A stretch of DNA of 64,000 nucleotides, taken from contig NZ_JAAXMS010000004.1 of assembly GCF_012290005.1 (NCBI RefSeq), positions 496,001 through 560,000 of the forward strand, given 5' to 3'. Shown one piece after another: positions 52,871 through 63,050 of the stretch. Position 1 is the first letter of the stretch. Each line of letters starts with the position of its first letter. The position numbers and the translations under genes are program-made. Below the pieces are notes generated by a model, which was given only the letters and a program-made list of their open reading frames with translations, did no database searches and was not told where the DNA came from. Source of the DNA: Crateriforma spongiae (lineage in GTDB: Bacteria; Planctomycetota; Planctomycetia; Pirellulales; Pirellulaceae).

Positions 52871-54924
52871 CTGGCCCGACCTGGATGGGCTTGGCCCGCA
52901 ACGTCTGCGTCGTGGCGATCGTCGCGGGGGCCGCAATGTTCGGTCCGGCCGCGCAATGTCGGGGTGGGCTGGCCGGTGAAAACGTCATTCTGGTCGTCAA
53001 CGGCAACAGCAAGGCGTCACGGACGGTTGCCAATCATTACGCACACCTGCGTGACATCCCGTCGATCAACGTTGTCGTATTGGATGACGTGCCGACGGGT
53101 TTGTCGGTGTCGTTGAACGATTTTCGCAACCGCATTTTGAAGCCCGTTTTGGAAACGCTGAACGAGCGAAAGATCGCCGCTCAGGCTCGGGTGATTTGTT
53201 ATTCGGCTGGGTTTCCGACCTCGGTCAAAATCAATGAACACACGGCCAAGCTGACCGACGAAGACCAAAAGAAGTACCAGCGTCCGCTGGGATCCATCAA
53301 CGGGCTGACGTACCTGTATCGCTTCCTGTTTGCCGACGACCCGTTGTACTTGGGTTGGGGGCCGAACCTGTATTGCCGGGGTGCGATCGAACGCAGCTTT
53401 GTGAATCCGTTTGGCGGCGAAAATGGTGAGCGGTTCGATCAGGCGGTGGTCGATCTCAACAGTGACGACCCCAAGGCGGCTGCGGAAGCGTTCGCTGATT
53501 TGGCTCGGGAGTTTCCGACGCTTTGCCCGTTGTCGGTGCGTGCGGCTGAAGCCTACGGTCGCGCCGGTGATACCGCCAACGCGGCCCGGTGGGTCGTCAA
53601 TGCCCTGCGTGCCGGATGGACCAACGCGACGTACCTGCGACAGTCGGACGATTTGTCGGATGTGGTCAGCATGTCGGCAGTGTCGAAGGCTTTGGATCAA
53701 ATCAGCGATGCGCCGGCGGTGCTGCAGAGCCCGATCGGGTTCGACAGCCAGTTAGGTTGGACGTCGTCCGGTTACCCCATCCCGGTCACCAAAGGCGGAT
53801 TGCCATACATGCAGTCCTGTGTGCTGGGCGTGGTGCATGAGCGAGGCAGTACGGTCGATCAGATCGTCGAATACTTGGAATTGGCCGCGTCGGCGGACCG
53901 AACATTTCCGGATGCGGTGTTCGGATATTCCAAGACCGGTGATGTGCGATCCAAGACGCGGATGCCCGGGTTGCCTGCGGCGCTGGGCCGGCTGTTGTCA
54001 CAGGGACAAAAACCGTCGATCTTCAAAAAGCCTTTGCCCGACGACGCGCAAACCTATGCGGGATTGATGTTGGGCACGGCGACGATGAACCTGCGCGACC
54101 GAAACTTTCGAATGGCGCCAGGGGCGATCGCCGAAAGTTTGACCAGCCTGGGGGCCGCGTTCGGAACCGCTTCGCAGACCAAGTTGACCGAATTGCTGCA
54201 CGCCGGTGCGGCGATCAGCAGTGGTGCGGTGACCGAACCGTTTTCGCTGCAGTTCAAGTTTCCTTTGCCCTCGATCCACGCGTATTACGCCGAAGGGGTG
54301 ACGGCCATCGAAGCGTTCTATCTGACCCTTTCGTCGCCGTATCAATTGTTGATCGTGGGCGATCCGGTTTGCCAGCCGTTCGCCAAAGCGTCGACCGACA
54401 CGGTGGCAATGCGGGTTCAGCGAGACGACGATGTCCGGATTTTCATCGAGACCGAAACGCCGCAGTTGTTGGCCGACCCGGTGGCGACCCAGCGGATGGA
54501 AATCTTTGCCAACGGTCGGTTCAGCCGCGCGACCAACCCCAGCCGCGAAATCAAGTTGCGGATCCCCGATGACGCCAGCGGTGCGGTGGACATTCGGTTG
54601 GCGTTGATCAGTGGCGGCCCACTGGGAATCCGGCGATCGTACCGCCAGACGCTGGATTTGAAGGGACCGATCGAAACGCCGACGTTGTCCGTGTCCTCCT
54701 CGGACGCTCAGGTGGTCACGGTGTCGGCAAGTGCACCGGGGGCCGATTCGTTGACGCTGAAAATCTGGGGCCAAGACGCGGACAACGCCGACGGAGAATC
54801 GGCAAGCTTTCCGATTTCGCGATCACAGTGGGGCGACGGTCCGCTGCGTGTCCGTTTGGTGGGCAAGTACGGCGACAAGGAAGTCCAGAGTGTGCCCCTG
54901 GTCGTGGCCGACGACGAAGGCTAG
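52837..54924 (+). CDS. Exported TIGR03790-like protein
   Basis: A 695-residue protein with a probable signal peptide (LARNVCVVAIVAGAAMFGPAA, about 19-39). The next part (ENVILVVNGNSKASRTVANH, then YAHLRDIP) resembles the TIGR03790 family, which is exported and of unknown function; the match is short and I am not certain. The last 200 residues look like Ig-like beta-sandwich material. It starts inside the last codons of the transporter gene (34-base overlap), which suggests coupled expression; ATG 52885, with a tighter signal peptide and no overlap, is an alternative start. Confidence 0.7.
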   Translation: MARSRNNNEILTGPTWMGLARNVCVVAIVAGAAMFGPAAQCRGGLAGENVILVVNGNSKASRTVANHYAHLRDIPSINVVVLDDVPTGLSVSLNDFRNRILKPVLETLNERKIAAQARVICYSAGFPTSVKINEHTAKLTDEDQKKYQRPLGSINGLTYLYRFLFADDPLYLGWGPNLYCRGAIERSFVNPFGGENGERFDQAVVDLNSDDPKAAAEAFADLAREFPTLCPLSVRAAEAYGRAGDTANAARWVVNALRAGWTNATYLRQSDDLSDVVSMSAVSKALDQISDAPAVLQSPIGFDSQLGWTSSGYPIPVTKGGLPYMQSCVLGVVHERGSTVDQIVEYLELAASADRTFPDAVFGYSKTGDVRSKTRMPGLPAALGRLLSQGQKPSIFKKPLPDDAQTYAGLMLGTATMNLRDRNFRMAPGAIAESLTSLGAAFGTASQTKLTELLHAGAAISSGAVTEPFSLQFKFPLPSIHAYYAEGVTAIEAFYLTLSSPYQLLIVGDPVCQPFAKASTDTVAMRVQRDDDVRIFIETETPQLLADPVATQRMEIFANGRFSRATNPSREIKLRIPDDASGAVDIRLALISGGPLGIRRSYRQTLDLKGPIETPTLSVSSSDAQVVTVSASAPGADSLTLKIWGQDADNADGESASFPISRSQWGDGPLRVRLVGKYGDKEVQSVPLVVADDEG

Positions 54925-55087
54925 TCCGATGCGACGAACCCTTCCCGTAGCTGGATGCGCCAGCATTCAGGCCCGCGCTGCCTTTAAATCCTCGACCCGG
55001 CACCGCGTCAAACACGGGCGGAGTCGGCGCTGTTAGATTCGTGCGTTTTCCAGTCCGGCAGACGTTGCCGGTGGTGTTGTCGCGCGA

Positions 55088-56575
55088 ATGATTCGGTCCG
55101 GGCACTTGCAATCCAAGCTTTCATCGTGGTTTCTGCCGGCGGCGCCGGTTCTTGCCTTTCTGGTCGGTGCCGCATGCTATTGGAACGGACTGTCGTTTCC
55201 GGCAAGTGTGTGCGCGGCGGTCGCGATCATTTGTGCGTTGTGGTGGATTTTCGAATGCCTTCACATCGCGGTCGTCGGCCTGGTCCCGTTCGTCGTTTTC
55301 CCGTTGGCCGGCGTGGTGTCGCACAAGAGCGTGGCCGCAGCCTACGGCGACACGATGATCCTGTTATTGATGGGCGGTTTCTTTCTGTCGGCGGCGATGG
55401 AACGCAGCGGCGCCCACCGTCGAATCGCGTTGGAAATGGTCCGCTTGGTCGGTGGGACCGGCGGCCGACGTTTGGTGTTGGGTTTCATGCTGGCCACCGC
55501 ATCGTTGTCGATGTGGATCAGCAATTCGGCGACGTCGTTGATGATGTTGCCAATCGCACTTGCGATCCTGGATCGCGCCAACGATCCGACGTTAGAAAAG
55601 CCGTTGTTGTTGGGGATGGCCTATGCGGCCAGCGTCGGCGGCATGGCGACGCCGATCGGCACGCCGCCCAACGTGATTTTCATGGGCGTGTTGGCGTCGA
55701 CGTTCGATCGACAAATGACGTTCCTGGGATGGATGATGTACGGCATCCCGATCGTCGCGGTGTTGATTCCGTTGATTTGGTGGTGGGTGACGCGAAAAGT
55801 GTCGCAAACCGGACGGATCACGATGCCGGAAGTCGGATCTTGGCGGCCCAGCGAGATTCGCGTGATGGTCATCTTTGCGATTGCTGCGGCGCTGTGGATC
55901 TTTCGCAAAGGGCCCTACGGCGGATGGTCGGCGTGGATGCCCGGCGGCGATTCAATTGGCGATGCGACGGTGGCATTGGCCGCATCATTGGCGATGTTCA
56001 TCTGCCCGGCGGGCGAAACCCTGAAATCGTTTGACAAGAACGACGCTCCGGCCACCGGGAATGTTCCGGCATCCCATCGAGACGACAGGACAGAAACATC
56101 ACGATTGTTGGACTGGGACACCGCAGCACAAATCCCCTGGGGCATCTTGGTGATGTTCGGCGGCGGACTGGCGCTGGCCAAAGGATTCGAACAATCGGGA
56201 CTGAGCGAAACGATCGGCCAACAATTGACGTTCATCGCTGACGCGCCACTGTGGGTGGTCGTTTTGACGGTCTGCCTGCTGGTCAGTTTCATGACGGAGA
56301 TGACCAGCAGTACCGCAACGGCGACGCTGTTGTTGCCGATTTTGGCGGCGATGGCGATTCAAACCGGAATCCGGCCCGAATCAATCATGGTGCCGGGGAC
56401 GATCAGCGCGTCGTGCGCTTTCATGCTGCCGGTGGCAACGGCGCCCAACACAATCATCTTCAGCAGCGGAAAGATCCGCACGGACGAAATGGCACGCACG
56501 GGGCTGTTTCTGAATTTGGCCGCCGCGGTGGTGATCACCGTGGTCAGCTATCAGATGTCCGCGTTTGGATTTTGA
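55088..56575 (+). CDS. SLC13/DASS-family anion permease
   Basis: A 495-residue membrane protein with about 11-12 hydrophobic segments. It carries the two family motifs with Ser-Asn/Thr tips: WISNSATSLMMLPIA (about residues 142-156) and, in the second half, MTEMTSSTATATLLLPILAA (about 403-422); these bind sodium and the carboxylate in DASS proteins. Substrates are usually dicarboxylates such as succinate, or sulfate. A 40-residue charged insertion lies near 320-340 (NDAPATGNVPASHRDD). It is a single gene, followed by the terminator-like hairpin at 56639. Confidence 0.87.
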   Translation: MIRSGHLQSKLSSWFLPAAPVLAFLVGAACYWNGLSFPASVCAAVAIICALWWIFECLHIAVVGLVPFVVFPLAGVVSHKSVAAAYGDTMILLLMGGFFLSAAMERSGAHRRIALEMVRLVGGTGGRRLVLGFMLATASLSMWISNSATSLMMLPIALAILDRANDPTLEKPLLLGMAYAASVGGMATPIGTPPNVIFMGVLASTFDRQMTFLGWMMYGIPIVAVLIPLIWWWVTRKVSQTGRITMPEVGSWRPSEIRVMVIFAIAAALWIFRKGPYGGWSAWMPGGDSIGDATVALAASLAMFICPAGETLKSFDKNDAPATGNVPASHRDDRTETSRLLDWDTAAQIPWGILVMFGGGLALAKGFEQSGLSETIGQQLTFIADAPLWVVVLTVCLLVSFMTEMTSSTATATLLLPILAAMAIQTGIRPESIMVPGTISASCAFMLPVATAPNTIIFSSGKIRTDEMARTGLFLNLAAAVVITVVSYQMSAFGF

Positions 56576-56632
56576 TCTTCGACATGCACACGATCGAAAT
56601 GATCCGGATGTCAGTGATTGATCCGAACCAAT

Positions 56633-56668
56633 AAAAAAGACGCCAGCGAATTGCAGTTCGCTGGCGTC
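56633..56668 (-). terminator. Perfect 12-bp terminator hairpin
   Basis: GACGCCAGCGAA (56639-56650) pairs perfectly with TTCGCTGGCGTC (56657-56668). On the minus strand the stem is followed by TTTTTTAT, so it ends the secretin transcript; for the plus-strand permease gene it lacks a following T run. Confidence 0.92.
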
Positions 56669-56729
56669 GCACGCGAAGGACCGTGAAAGTCTTTCAGTTG
56701 TCAGTGGATTGCCAAGGCCGGTGACGGCA

Positions 56730-59700
56730 TTAGCGTTGCGAGGTGAAACCGGTTTGCATCAGTTCTTGTTCCTCTTCGATGATGATCCGTGGGGTCACCA
56801 TCATCATCAGGCTGGACGATTCACGTCCGATACCGACGTTGCGGAACAGGCGGCTGACGTACGGAATCTTGCTGAAGAACGGCACACCACGTTCGGTGCG
56901 GCCTTCCGACAGCCGCTTGATTCCGCCCAGCATGATCGTACCACCGTCGGGAACGTTCACGGTCGTGCTGACCGAGGTCGACGCGAACGTCGGTAGCTGA
57001 ACCGTGGTACCTTCGATGATGTCCTCTTCGGTTTCTTCGTCGGTTTCGTCGATCGTTCCGTCGCCGTTGGTATCGCGTTCGGCGGCAACGTTGCGTGACG
57101 TGCTGCGACGGCCTTCGAAGGTGAAGGTGTTGACGTCACCGATCTGGCTGAAGAACGGCACCAGTGTCAGTCGCACATAGCGTTTGTCATCGCTGACGAC
57201 GCCTTGGACTTGCAACTGGGTACCCTCGTTCAGAACCGTGATGATCGGCTGTTGTGCGACGGCAAAGTCACCGACGACCGGGGTGATACTGGTCACGAAA
57301 GGACGTGCACTGGTATCGTTGATCGTCGCCAATTGGCCGTCGAACAGGGTGACCTTGGGAGCCTGCATGACGTTGCTTCGCCCGTTTCCTTGCACGGCTT
57401 GCAAGAAGAAGAACGCTTCGATGTCTGACAGGATCGCAAAGCCAATCGACGAGGCACTGTTGACGTCGAAGCCGCCGAAGGTTGGCGTCGTGGCTTCGAA
57501 CAAGTTGTTACTAAGCGTGATGTCCAAGTCTGGCGTGGGGATTCCCGGCGAGCTCAGACCAATCGTGACTTCGGGGCCGCTGTCATCATCGGGCAGTTGC
57601 GAAGCGTTGTCATCGAAGCTGACGTCAAAGTCGACGCCGATTCGTTCGAAGAACGTGTCGCTAAGCGTGATGAAGCGGACTTCGATGGTGATCTGCAGGT
57701 TTTGCAGACGACGCAGCGATTCCAGCAGGTCCGAAATCTGATCGTGAACGTCACTGGTGGTGCTGACGACCAGAGACAGGTTGGCACTGTACGGGAACAT
57801 GGTGCTGGTACCGCCCATGGCTTCCCAAGTTTCCGGTTCGATCGTGGTTTGGATCAGCATCATTAGCTGGCTAAAGTCAGCCATCGATCCACCACCAAGC
57901 GGCTCGGATTGCGGGATGCCCGCACCGGTCAGACCGCTGGGCGAATACTGTCCCAGTGCCATCGGGTTGTTCATGCCGCTTTGGTTTCCGGCCATCGGTC
58001 CGGCGATGCCGGCACCCAGGTCGGTCGCACTGACCGGCATGACTTGGACGTTGGCCACCGGGTTGGCCATTTGATACGCCGCTTGCATCGCACTTTGCAG
58101 TCCGTTGTCGTTCGACGTGGAAAAGTTCGGGATCGGCGTGACCAAGTCGGTAACACGGTAGGTCACCGGATAAACGTTGCTGCGTTTGACGTCCTGGGTC
58201 GTGATCATCAAGACGTCGTTGTCGACCATGTAGGTCAAGTCGTAATCACGAAGCATCAGGTTCAACGCGTTCTTCAGCGGGATCGAACCCGGCAAGTCCA
58301 GCGTGACGGGCTGGCTGCTGTCCATGCGTTCGGCTTGCAACGCACGGTTGTCGATCACGATCGGAATGTCCGTCAGTGCACTGATTTGATCCATCACGCT
58401 CTTGATCGGCTGATTGACGTAGTTGGCGTCGATCGGCGTGTCCAGCTTTTGATAGATGACTTCTTCCGCTGCGGTGCGACCACGTCCGCGTGCACCGTCT
58501 TGCAGACGACGACGTGACATTTCGCTCCAGTCCAAAGCGTCGCCGTATTGGAACGGTAGGGCCGGATCCATCGGGACGGCACTGGCGTCGACGCCCAACA
58601 TTTGGCGGGCGAACCCGTCTTCCTTGTCGGCGGCGATCTCGTTGTACATCTTCATCCGCACACCGGTGCGGCTTTTCTGGAACATGTTGATCGCGATGGT
58701 GTCGTCGGGCTTCAGTTCGGCGACTTCCTTGGCGATGACTTCGGCTTCCTCGAAGCGTCCTTCACGCATCAGAACGTTGTAGTCGTCGACCAAAGCACTG
58801 ACTTTGGAATCGATCATCGCTTCGCGAGCGTTCTCTTCGTCAATCGTCCGACGAACCGCATCATTTTGCAGTTCCAGATCGATTTCGGCTCGGTGAGCTT
58901 CGACATATGTCTGTTGATCACGCAGGGCACGTTCGACCATGCTGGCCAGCGAACGCTTGGACGCTTGGTCGACGTTGGCACCTTCGACGCGACGCAGCAA
59001 CGATTTCAAGTTGTCGATTGCTTCGAGCGGTTGATCCGTTTTGATGTCGTTGGTCTTGGCCAATTCAGCGGTGACTTCGCGGTACAGGCGACGGGTTGCA
59101 CGTTGTGCTTCCATGTCGGCCTTTTCCATCGCCGTCAACGGGCGATTCGGCTCGGTCGCGCCGGCCGCGGGCAAGCGAGAAGGCTGCACCAGGGTCAGCT
59201 TGTCTTGCAAGTCGCGACGAACTTCGAGGGGAAGCTGGCCTTCGTACTTCCAAGCTTCGACGAACTTTTCGCGTGCCGCCGGGGCGTCGCCCTTGGTCAG
59301 CAGTTCAAGACCATCGCGGTAAAGATCTTCGCCGTAGGTGCCGGTTCCGACGGTGATCGGAACAGCGTTTTGCACCTGAGCAATTTGGGCGTCGGCTTGA
59401 CCCGGGGCGGCACCGTTGAACGGGGTTTGCATGACGTTGCCGGCGTCGGATGTCCCGGCGGTCATGGCAACGCCTGATTTACTGGCGGCCGATTTGGCGT
59501 CCAGCATGAATTGCCAGACGCGAGGTTCGCCGGCGGCGTAGGCCGATTCGGGAACGTTCAGCGATTCGGCGCGGTGGGCCATCGTGACGGCGGTTGCGAT
59601 GTCGCCACGATCAAGTGCGGCGCGTCCGACGGCGATCAAACGCAACGCTTCGGCCTTCCGAGTGTTCACGTCGGCCGGTGCCGCAGCGGCGATCGGCTTG

Positions 59701-60161
59701 GCGCCACCGACGCTGAAGTTCTTCGGCGGCGACAATAGTTCTTTGTCGACACCGGCGTCGGCCAATTGTTTGGACAGTCGCAAGACGTCCGGACCCAGTG
59801 CGGGGACGGTCGCGGTCATCTTGCCGGCTTCGCGGTAATGCTTCACCGCGGTGGCGTAGTCTTTGGCGGCGACCGCTGCTTTGGCTTTCTGGATCAACGC
59901 TTTGCCGGCGCTGATCGATGCCGCAGCGGGTGCCGAAGCTTCGGTGGCGGGAGCGGTCGACAATTCGCCGGGCAAGGCGAATTGTGCGACGGCGGTGCCG
60001 GCCAACATGTGGGGCGCGACGGCGAACGCGGCCGCGACCTGCAAGACGGCCAGTCGACGTCGAATCCGTGGTTTGCGGTTCCGTGGCAACGAGAAACCGG
60101 TGCAACGCTTACACCCGGTCGGTTGCCCTGTTGCGGTATTCTCGGGGATTGGGCGATTCAA
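56730..60161 (-). CDS. Secretin (type II/IV secretion GspD/PilQ-like), long N-terminus
   Basis: A 1143-residue outer-membrane secretin. A long basic start and signal sequence (about 38-60) are followed by about 450 residues of TPR-like and helical coiled material, then an STN/N0-like segment (IKSVMDQISALTDIPIVIDN, about 590-610) and the secretin core. The core has the family signature VPDGGTIMLGGIKR, then FFSKIPYVSRLFRN, near 1068-1100. Usual GspD or PilQ proteins are 650-750 residues, so the N-terminal part is extended. The start codon is TTG 60161 with AAGGAGA six bases upstream, a strong reason to accept it. No other secretion genes are adjacent except the SecA-like gene. Confidence 0.9.
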   Translation of the reverse strand: MNRPIPENTATGQPTGCKRCTGFSLPRNRKPRIRRRLAVLQVAAAFAVAPHMLAGTAVAQFALPGELSTAPATEASAPAAASISAGKALIQKAKAAVAAKDYATAVKHYREAGKMTATVPALGPDVLRLSKQLADAGVDKELLSPPKNFSVGGAKPIAAAAPADVNTRKAEALRLIAVGRAALDRGDIATAVTMAHRAESLNVPESAYAAGEPRVWQFMLDAKSAASKSGVAMTAGTSDAGNVMQTPFNGAAPGQADAQIAQVQNAVPITVGTGTYGEDLYRDGLELLTKGDAPAAREKFVEAWKYEGQLPLEVRRDLQDKLTLVQPSRLPAAGATEPNRPLTAMEKADMEAQRATRRLYREVTAELAKTNDIKTDQPLEAIDNLKSLLRRVEGANVDQASKRSLASMVERALRDQQTYVEAHRAEIDLELQNDAVRRTIDEENAREAMIDSKVSALVDDYNVLMREGRFEEAEVIAKEVAELKPDDTIAINMFQKSRTGVRMKMYNEIAADKEDGFARQMLGVDASAVPMDPALPFQYGDALDWSEMSRRRLQDGARGRGRTAAEEVIYQKLDTPIDANYVNQPIKSVMDQISALTDIPIVIDNRALQAERMDSSQPVTLDLPGSIPLKNALNLMLRDYDLTYMVDNDVLMITTQDVKRSNVYPVTYRVTDLVTPIPNFSTSNDNGLQSAMQAAYQMANPVANVQVMPVSATDLGAGIAGPMAGNQSGMNNPMALGQYSPSGLTGAGIPQSEPLGGGSMADFSQLMMLIQTTIEPETWEAMGGTSTMFPYSANLSLVVSTTSDVHDQISDLLESLRRLQNLQITIEVRFITLSDTFFERIGVDFDVSFDDNASQLPDDDSGPEVTIGLSSPGIPTPDLDITLSNNLFEATTPTFGGFDVNSASSIGFAILSDIEAFFFLQAVQGNGRSNVMQAPKVTLFDGQLATINDTSARPFVTSITPVVGDFAVAQQPIITVLNEGTQLQVQGVVSDDKRYVRLTLVPFFSQIGDVNTFTFEGRRSTSRNVAAERDTNGDGTIDETDEETEEDIIEGTTVQLPTFASTSVSTTVNVPDGGTIMLGGIKRLSEGRTERGVPFFSKIPYVSRLFRNVGIGRESSSLMMMVTPRIIIEEEQELMQTGFTSQR

Positions 60162-60579
60162 CGCGACTCTCCTTCTTCGCGGTGAGACTTCGATACGATT
60201 CGGTTCGATCTTCGGGTTGCCGATTCAGGCGTCTCGAACATTCAATAGTCCGATCTCGCGATTCGTTCGGGGCGATGGCGTCTTCCATGGCCAATCGTCA
60301 TCCCGCCGCGGTGAATCATGTCGGCTCTGGTGGCTCGGTCCGGTTTTGGCTTGGCCGCCGGACTATCGGAAGACGGCCGCGTGGTTTTTCCCAGCGTTTG
60401 GGAATTACCACCCGGCGATCATCCATGCCTCCAGAAACACGATCCTCCGCCACATCGGTCGCAGAGAAGTTCCCTGGTTACGCAGGGGAATACGAAGCGA
60501 CGAAAACATGCGTCAAGGGCAGTTGGTCGAAAATGATCTTGAAAATTTTCAGATCACACGTTCCCAGCACTGCGACGGA
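60162..60579. other. Region between secretin and short SecA genes, no gene seen
   Basis: About 420 bases downstream of the SecA gene and upstream of the secretin start. Only AAGGAGA before 60161 is noteworthy. Frames in it are extensions of antisense shadows. No clear terminator for the SecA gene is visible. Confidence 0.4.
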
Positions 60580-62856
60580 TCAATCCGGCGTGTCCAGATA
60601 AGGGTCCTGGCCGATTTCACGCTGCATTTTCTTGCGTTCCTTTTCGTGGTGCATCAACACCATCCGGTCGCGAAAGTGCTTGCGTTCGACCTTTCGCTGG
60701 GCTTTACGGAACATCTTGGCGTACTGGTTGGCCGCACCACGCAGGTTTTCGCCTTTGGTTTTCATCCGCTTGGCTTTTTCCACGCCCAAGCCGACTTTCA
60801 AGATGTCGTCGTCCAGCGACAGGTACTGTCGATACGAACCTTGGTCTCCTTGGCGTCCACAACGGCCGATCAACTGGCGGTCGATCCGTGCGGCGTCGTG
60901 AAGTTCCGTGCAGATGACGTGCATCCCGCCCAACGCTTCGATTTCGTCCGACAGTTTGATGTCCGTACCGCGTCCGGCCATGTTTGTCGCCACGGTGACC
61001 TTGCCGCGTCCGCCGGCGGCCGAAACGATTTCCGCTTCGCGCTCGACGTTGTTCGCGTTCAAGACCTCGTGCGGAATGTTGATCTCGTTCAACAACCGGG
61101 AAACGATTTCGCTCTTGTCGATCGATCGCGTTCCGATCAGCACCGGTCGCCCGGTTTCATGGATGCGTTTCACTTCGTCGACGATGGCTTCGAACTTGGC
61201 CAACATGTCGCCGAACACTTGGTCGGGCAACTGTTTTCGCTGGGGCGGACGGTTGGTCGGGACACGGATGACCGGCGTTCGATAGATCTTCTTCATCTCC
61301 GCGGCACTGGTCGCCGCGGTTCCCGTCATGCCGGCCAGGTGGGGATAACGCAAAAAGAGGTCTTGGACGGTGATCCGAGCCGCTTGGCCGGTGGGAACAC
61401 TGATTTCAATGTTTTCTTTGGCTTCGATCGCTTGGTGGATGCCGTCACGCCACTTGCGTCCTTCGGCCAGACGACCAGTGAATTCGTCGACGATGACGAT
61501 TTCGTCGGTGCCCTGATCGCCCGGACGGACGACGTATTGGCGGTTCAGTAGGAATTCCTGGGCGACTTTGATCGCCCGTTCGGTGTACTCGTACAAATCT
61601 ACCAATCCCATCGTGCGGACCAGGTCAGGTTTAGGCAGCGACCGGACCTTTTGACGGCCGCGAGCGGTCAATTCGTACTGTTTGGTTTCGTTGTCGATGT
61701 CGTAGTGTTCGTCTTCTTCGTATTCTTCCGCGTGTTGTGCCGCCCAGCGGTACGTTTCGACGATCTGGTCACGCACGTTGTCTTCGATGCTGCCGATGAT
61801 CAACGGCGTTCGGGCTTCGTCGATCAGAATGCTGTCCGCTTCGTCGACCAAACAGAAATGCATGCCTCGCATCACCGGTTGGTCACCGCTGCCGGAAAAG
61901 CCACCCGCACCATCGCCCAGCGATTCGGTCTGCATGCGGTTCTGGGCACGCAACAGAAGCCGATCACGCAAAAAGTCAAAGCCGAATTCTTTGGCCGTCC
62001 CGTAGGTTACCGCCGCGGCATAAGATTTCCGTCGTGATCCCTGGTCGTCAGGCGTTTGAATGATCCCGACGTTGACGCCCAGCATGGCATACAGCGGCTG
62101 CATCCATTCCGCGTCACGTTTGGCCAAGTAATCGTTGACCGTCGCCAGGTGGGCGCCTTTGCCGACCAGCGAATGCAGGTACAGCGGCAGAGTCGCGGTC
62201 AGCGTTTTGCCTTCCCCCGTTTGCATTTCGGCGATGTGGCCTTCGAACAGCGAAATGCCGCCGATCATTTGCACGTCGTAGTGCCGCATCGAAAGGGCGC
62301 GTCGACCGGCTTCGCGAGCCAGCGCATAGGCCTCGGGCAACAAGATGCCCAGTTTTTCGCCGGCCATTGCACGATAACGCAGGGCCAACGATCGTTTCCG
62401 CAGCGACGCGTCGTCTTCGGGTTGCAGAACGCTTTCGAACTCGTTGATTCGAGCCAGTTGGGCACGCCAGCGGCTCATTTTCAGCCGCGCGCCTTTGGCG
62501 GTCAGCCGATTGGTTTGCTTTGCCGCCCCACGTCGCTTGTTCGCCTGGTTGTCGGCCGATTCGTCGGTTGCAACGGCGGGAAGTTCCGCCAGCAGTTCTG
62601 CGGGAACGTCGGCCAGGGGCTCGGTCGCAACTTCATCGGGCAGGGCCAACGCGTCGGCGACCGGATCGGGAACGGCATCGGCCGGCGGCTTCGCATCGCC
62701 GGGTGTGGACGCGGATGCGTTGTCGGCCGTGGGATCGGGAACCGTTTCGTCGGTCGCGTCGCGGCTGGTGGGGCTTGATGACACGGGACGTGCTGGCTCC
62801 GGAAGGCGTGGAAAGACGAACGAGAAATTTTTCGGCTTTGGCGACGTGTGAAACAC
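60580..62856 (-). CDS. secA: SecA-type translocase ATPase, short C-terminus
   Basis: A 758-residue SecA ATPase. An unusual Pro/Ala-rich start (about 1-125) is followed by the motor: Walker A MQTGEGKT near 210, VDEADSILIDEARTP near 335, AGMTGTA and GRGTDIKL, ending with IGRCGRQGDQGS. The preprotein-binding domain lies between (about 350-480). It stops shortly after the helical scaffold begins (AQRKVERKHF), so most of the C-terminal domains and the zinc-binding tail of a normal SecA (about 900 residues or more) are missing; several accessory SecA2 proteins are also short. The frame is intact, so this is not obviously a broken gene. The start is a GTG, uncertain. Confidence 0.87.
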   Translation of the reverse strand: MFHTSPKPKNFSFVFPRLPEPARPVSSSPTSRDATDETVPDPTADNASASTPGDAKPPADAVPDPVADALALPDEVATEPLADVPAELLAELPAVATDESADNQANKRRGAAKQTNRLTAKGARLKMSRWRAQLARINEFESVLQPEDDASLRKRSLALRYRAMAGEKLGILLPEAYALAREAGRRALSMRHYDVQMIGGISLFEGHIAEMQTGEGKTLTATLPLYLHSLVGKGAHLATVNDYLAKRDAEWMQPLYAMLGVNVGIIQTPDDQGSRRKSYAAAVTYGTAKEFGFDFLRDRLLLRAQNRMQTESLGDGAGGFSGSGDQPVMRGMHFCLVDEADSILIDEARTPLIIGSIEDNVRDQIVETYRWAAQHAEEYEEDEHYDIDNETKQYELTARGRQKVRSLPKPDLVRTMGLVDLYEYTERAIKVAQEFLLNRQYVVRPGDQGTDEIVIVDEFTGRLAEGRKWRDGIHQAIEAKENIEISVPTGQAARITVQDLFLRYPHLAGMTGTAATSAAEMKKIYRTPVIRVPTNRPPQRKQLPDQVFGDMLAKFEAIVDEVKRIHETGRPVLIGTRSIDKSEIVSRLLNEINIPHEVLNANNVEREAEIVSAAGGRGKVTVATNMAGRGTDIKLSDEIEALGGMHVICTELHDAARIDRQLIGRCGRQGDQGSYRQYLSLDDDILKVGLGVEKAKRMKTKGENLRGAANQYAKMFRKAQRKVERKHFRDRMVLMHHEKERKKMQREIGQDPYLDTPD

Positions 62857-63050
62857 CCAGTTTAACGAACAGGGTCCGCAAACGAACCGATTCGAAGGGG
62901 CGATTGGCCTGTCCCGCCCGAGATGGGTGTCAAGATGGGAGGGTTATGTCAAGTCTGCCAAGCGTTCCCACCGATCTGAACGTCCGGCTTGGTGCGGTCG
63001 ATCTACTGGGACTAGTCATACCAGTATTCCCGGACTGCACGAGACGTCCT

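Noticed and set aside
60580-62856. Short SecA as a frameshifted pseudogene
   Set aside because: The frame is intact, all motor motifs are present, and no continuation of SecA is recognisable in the bases after the stop.
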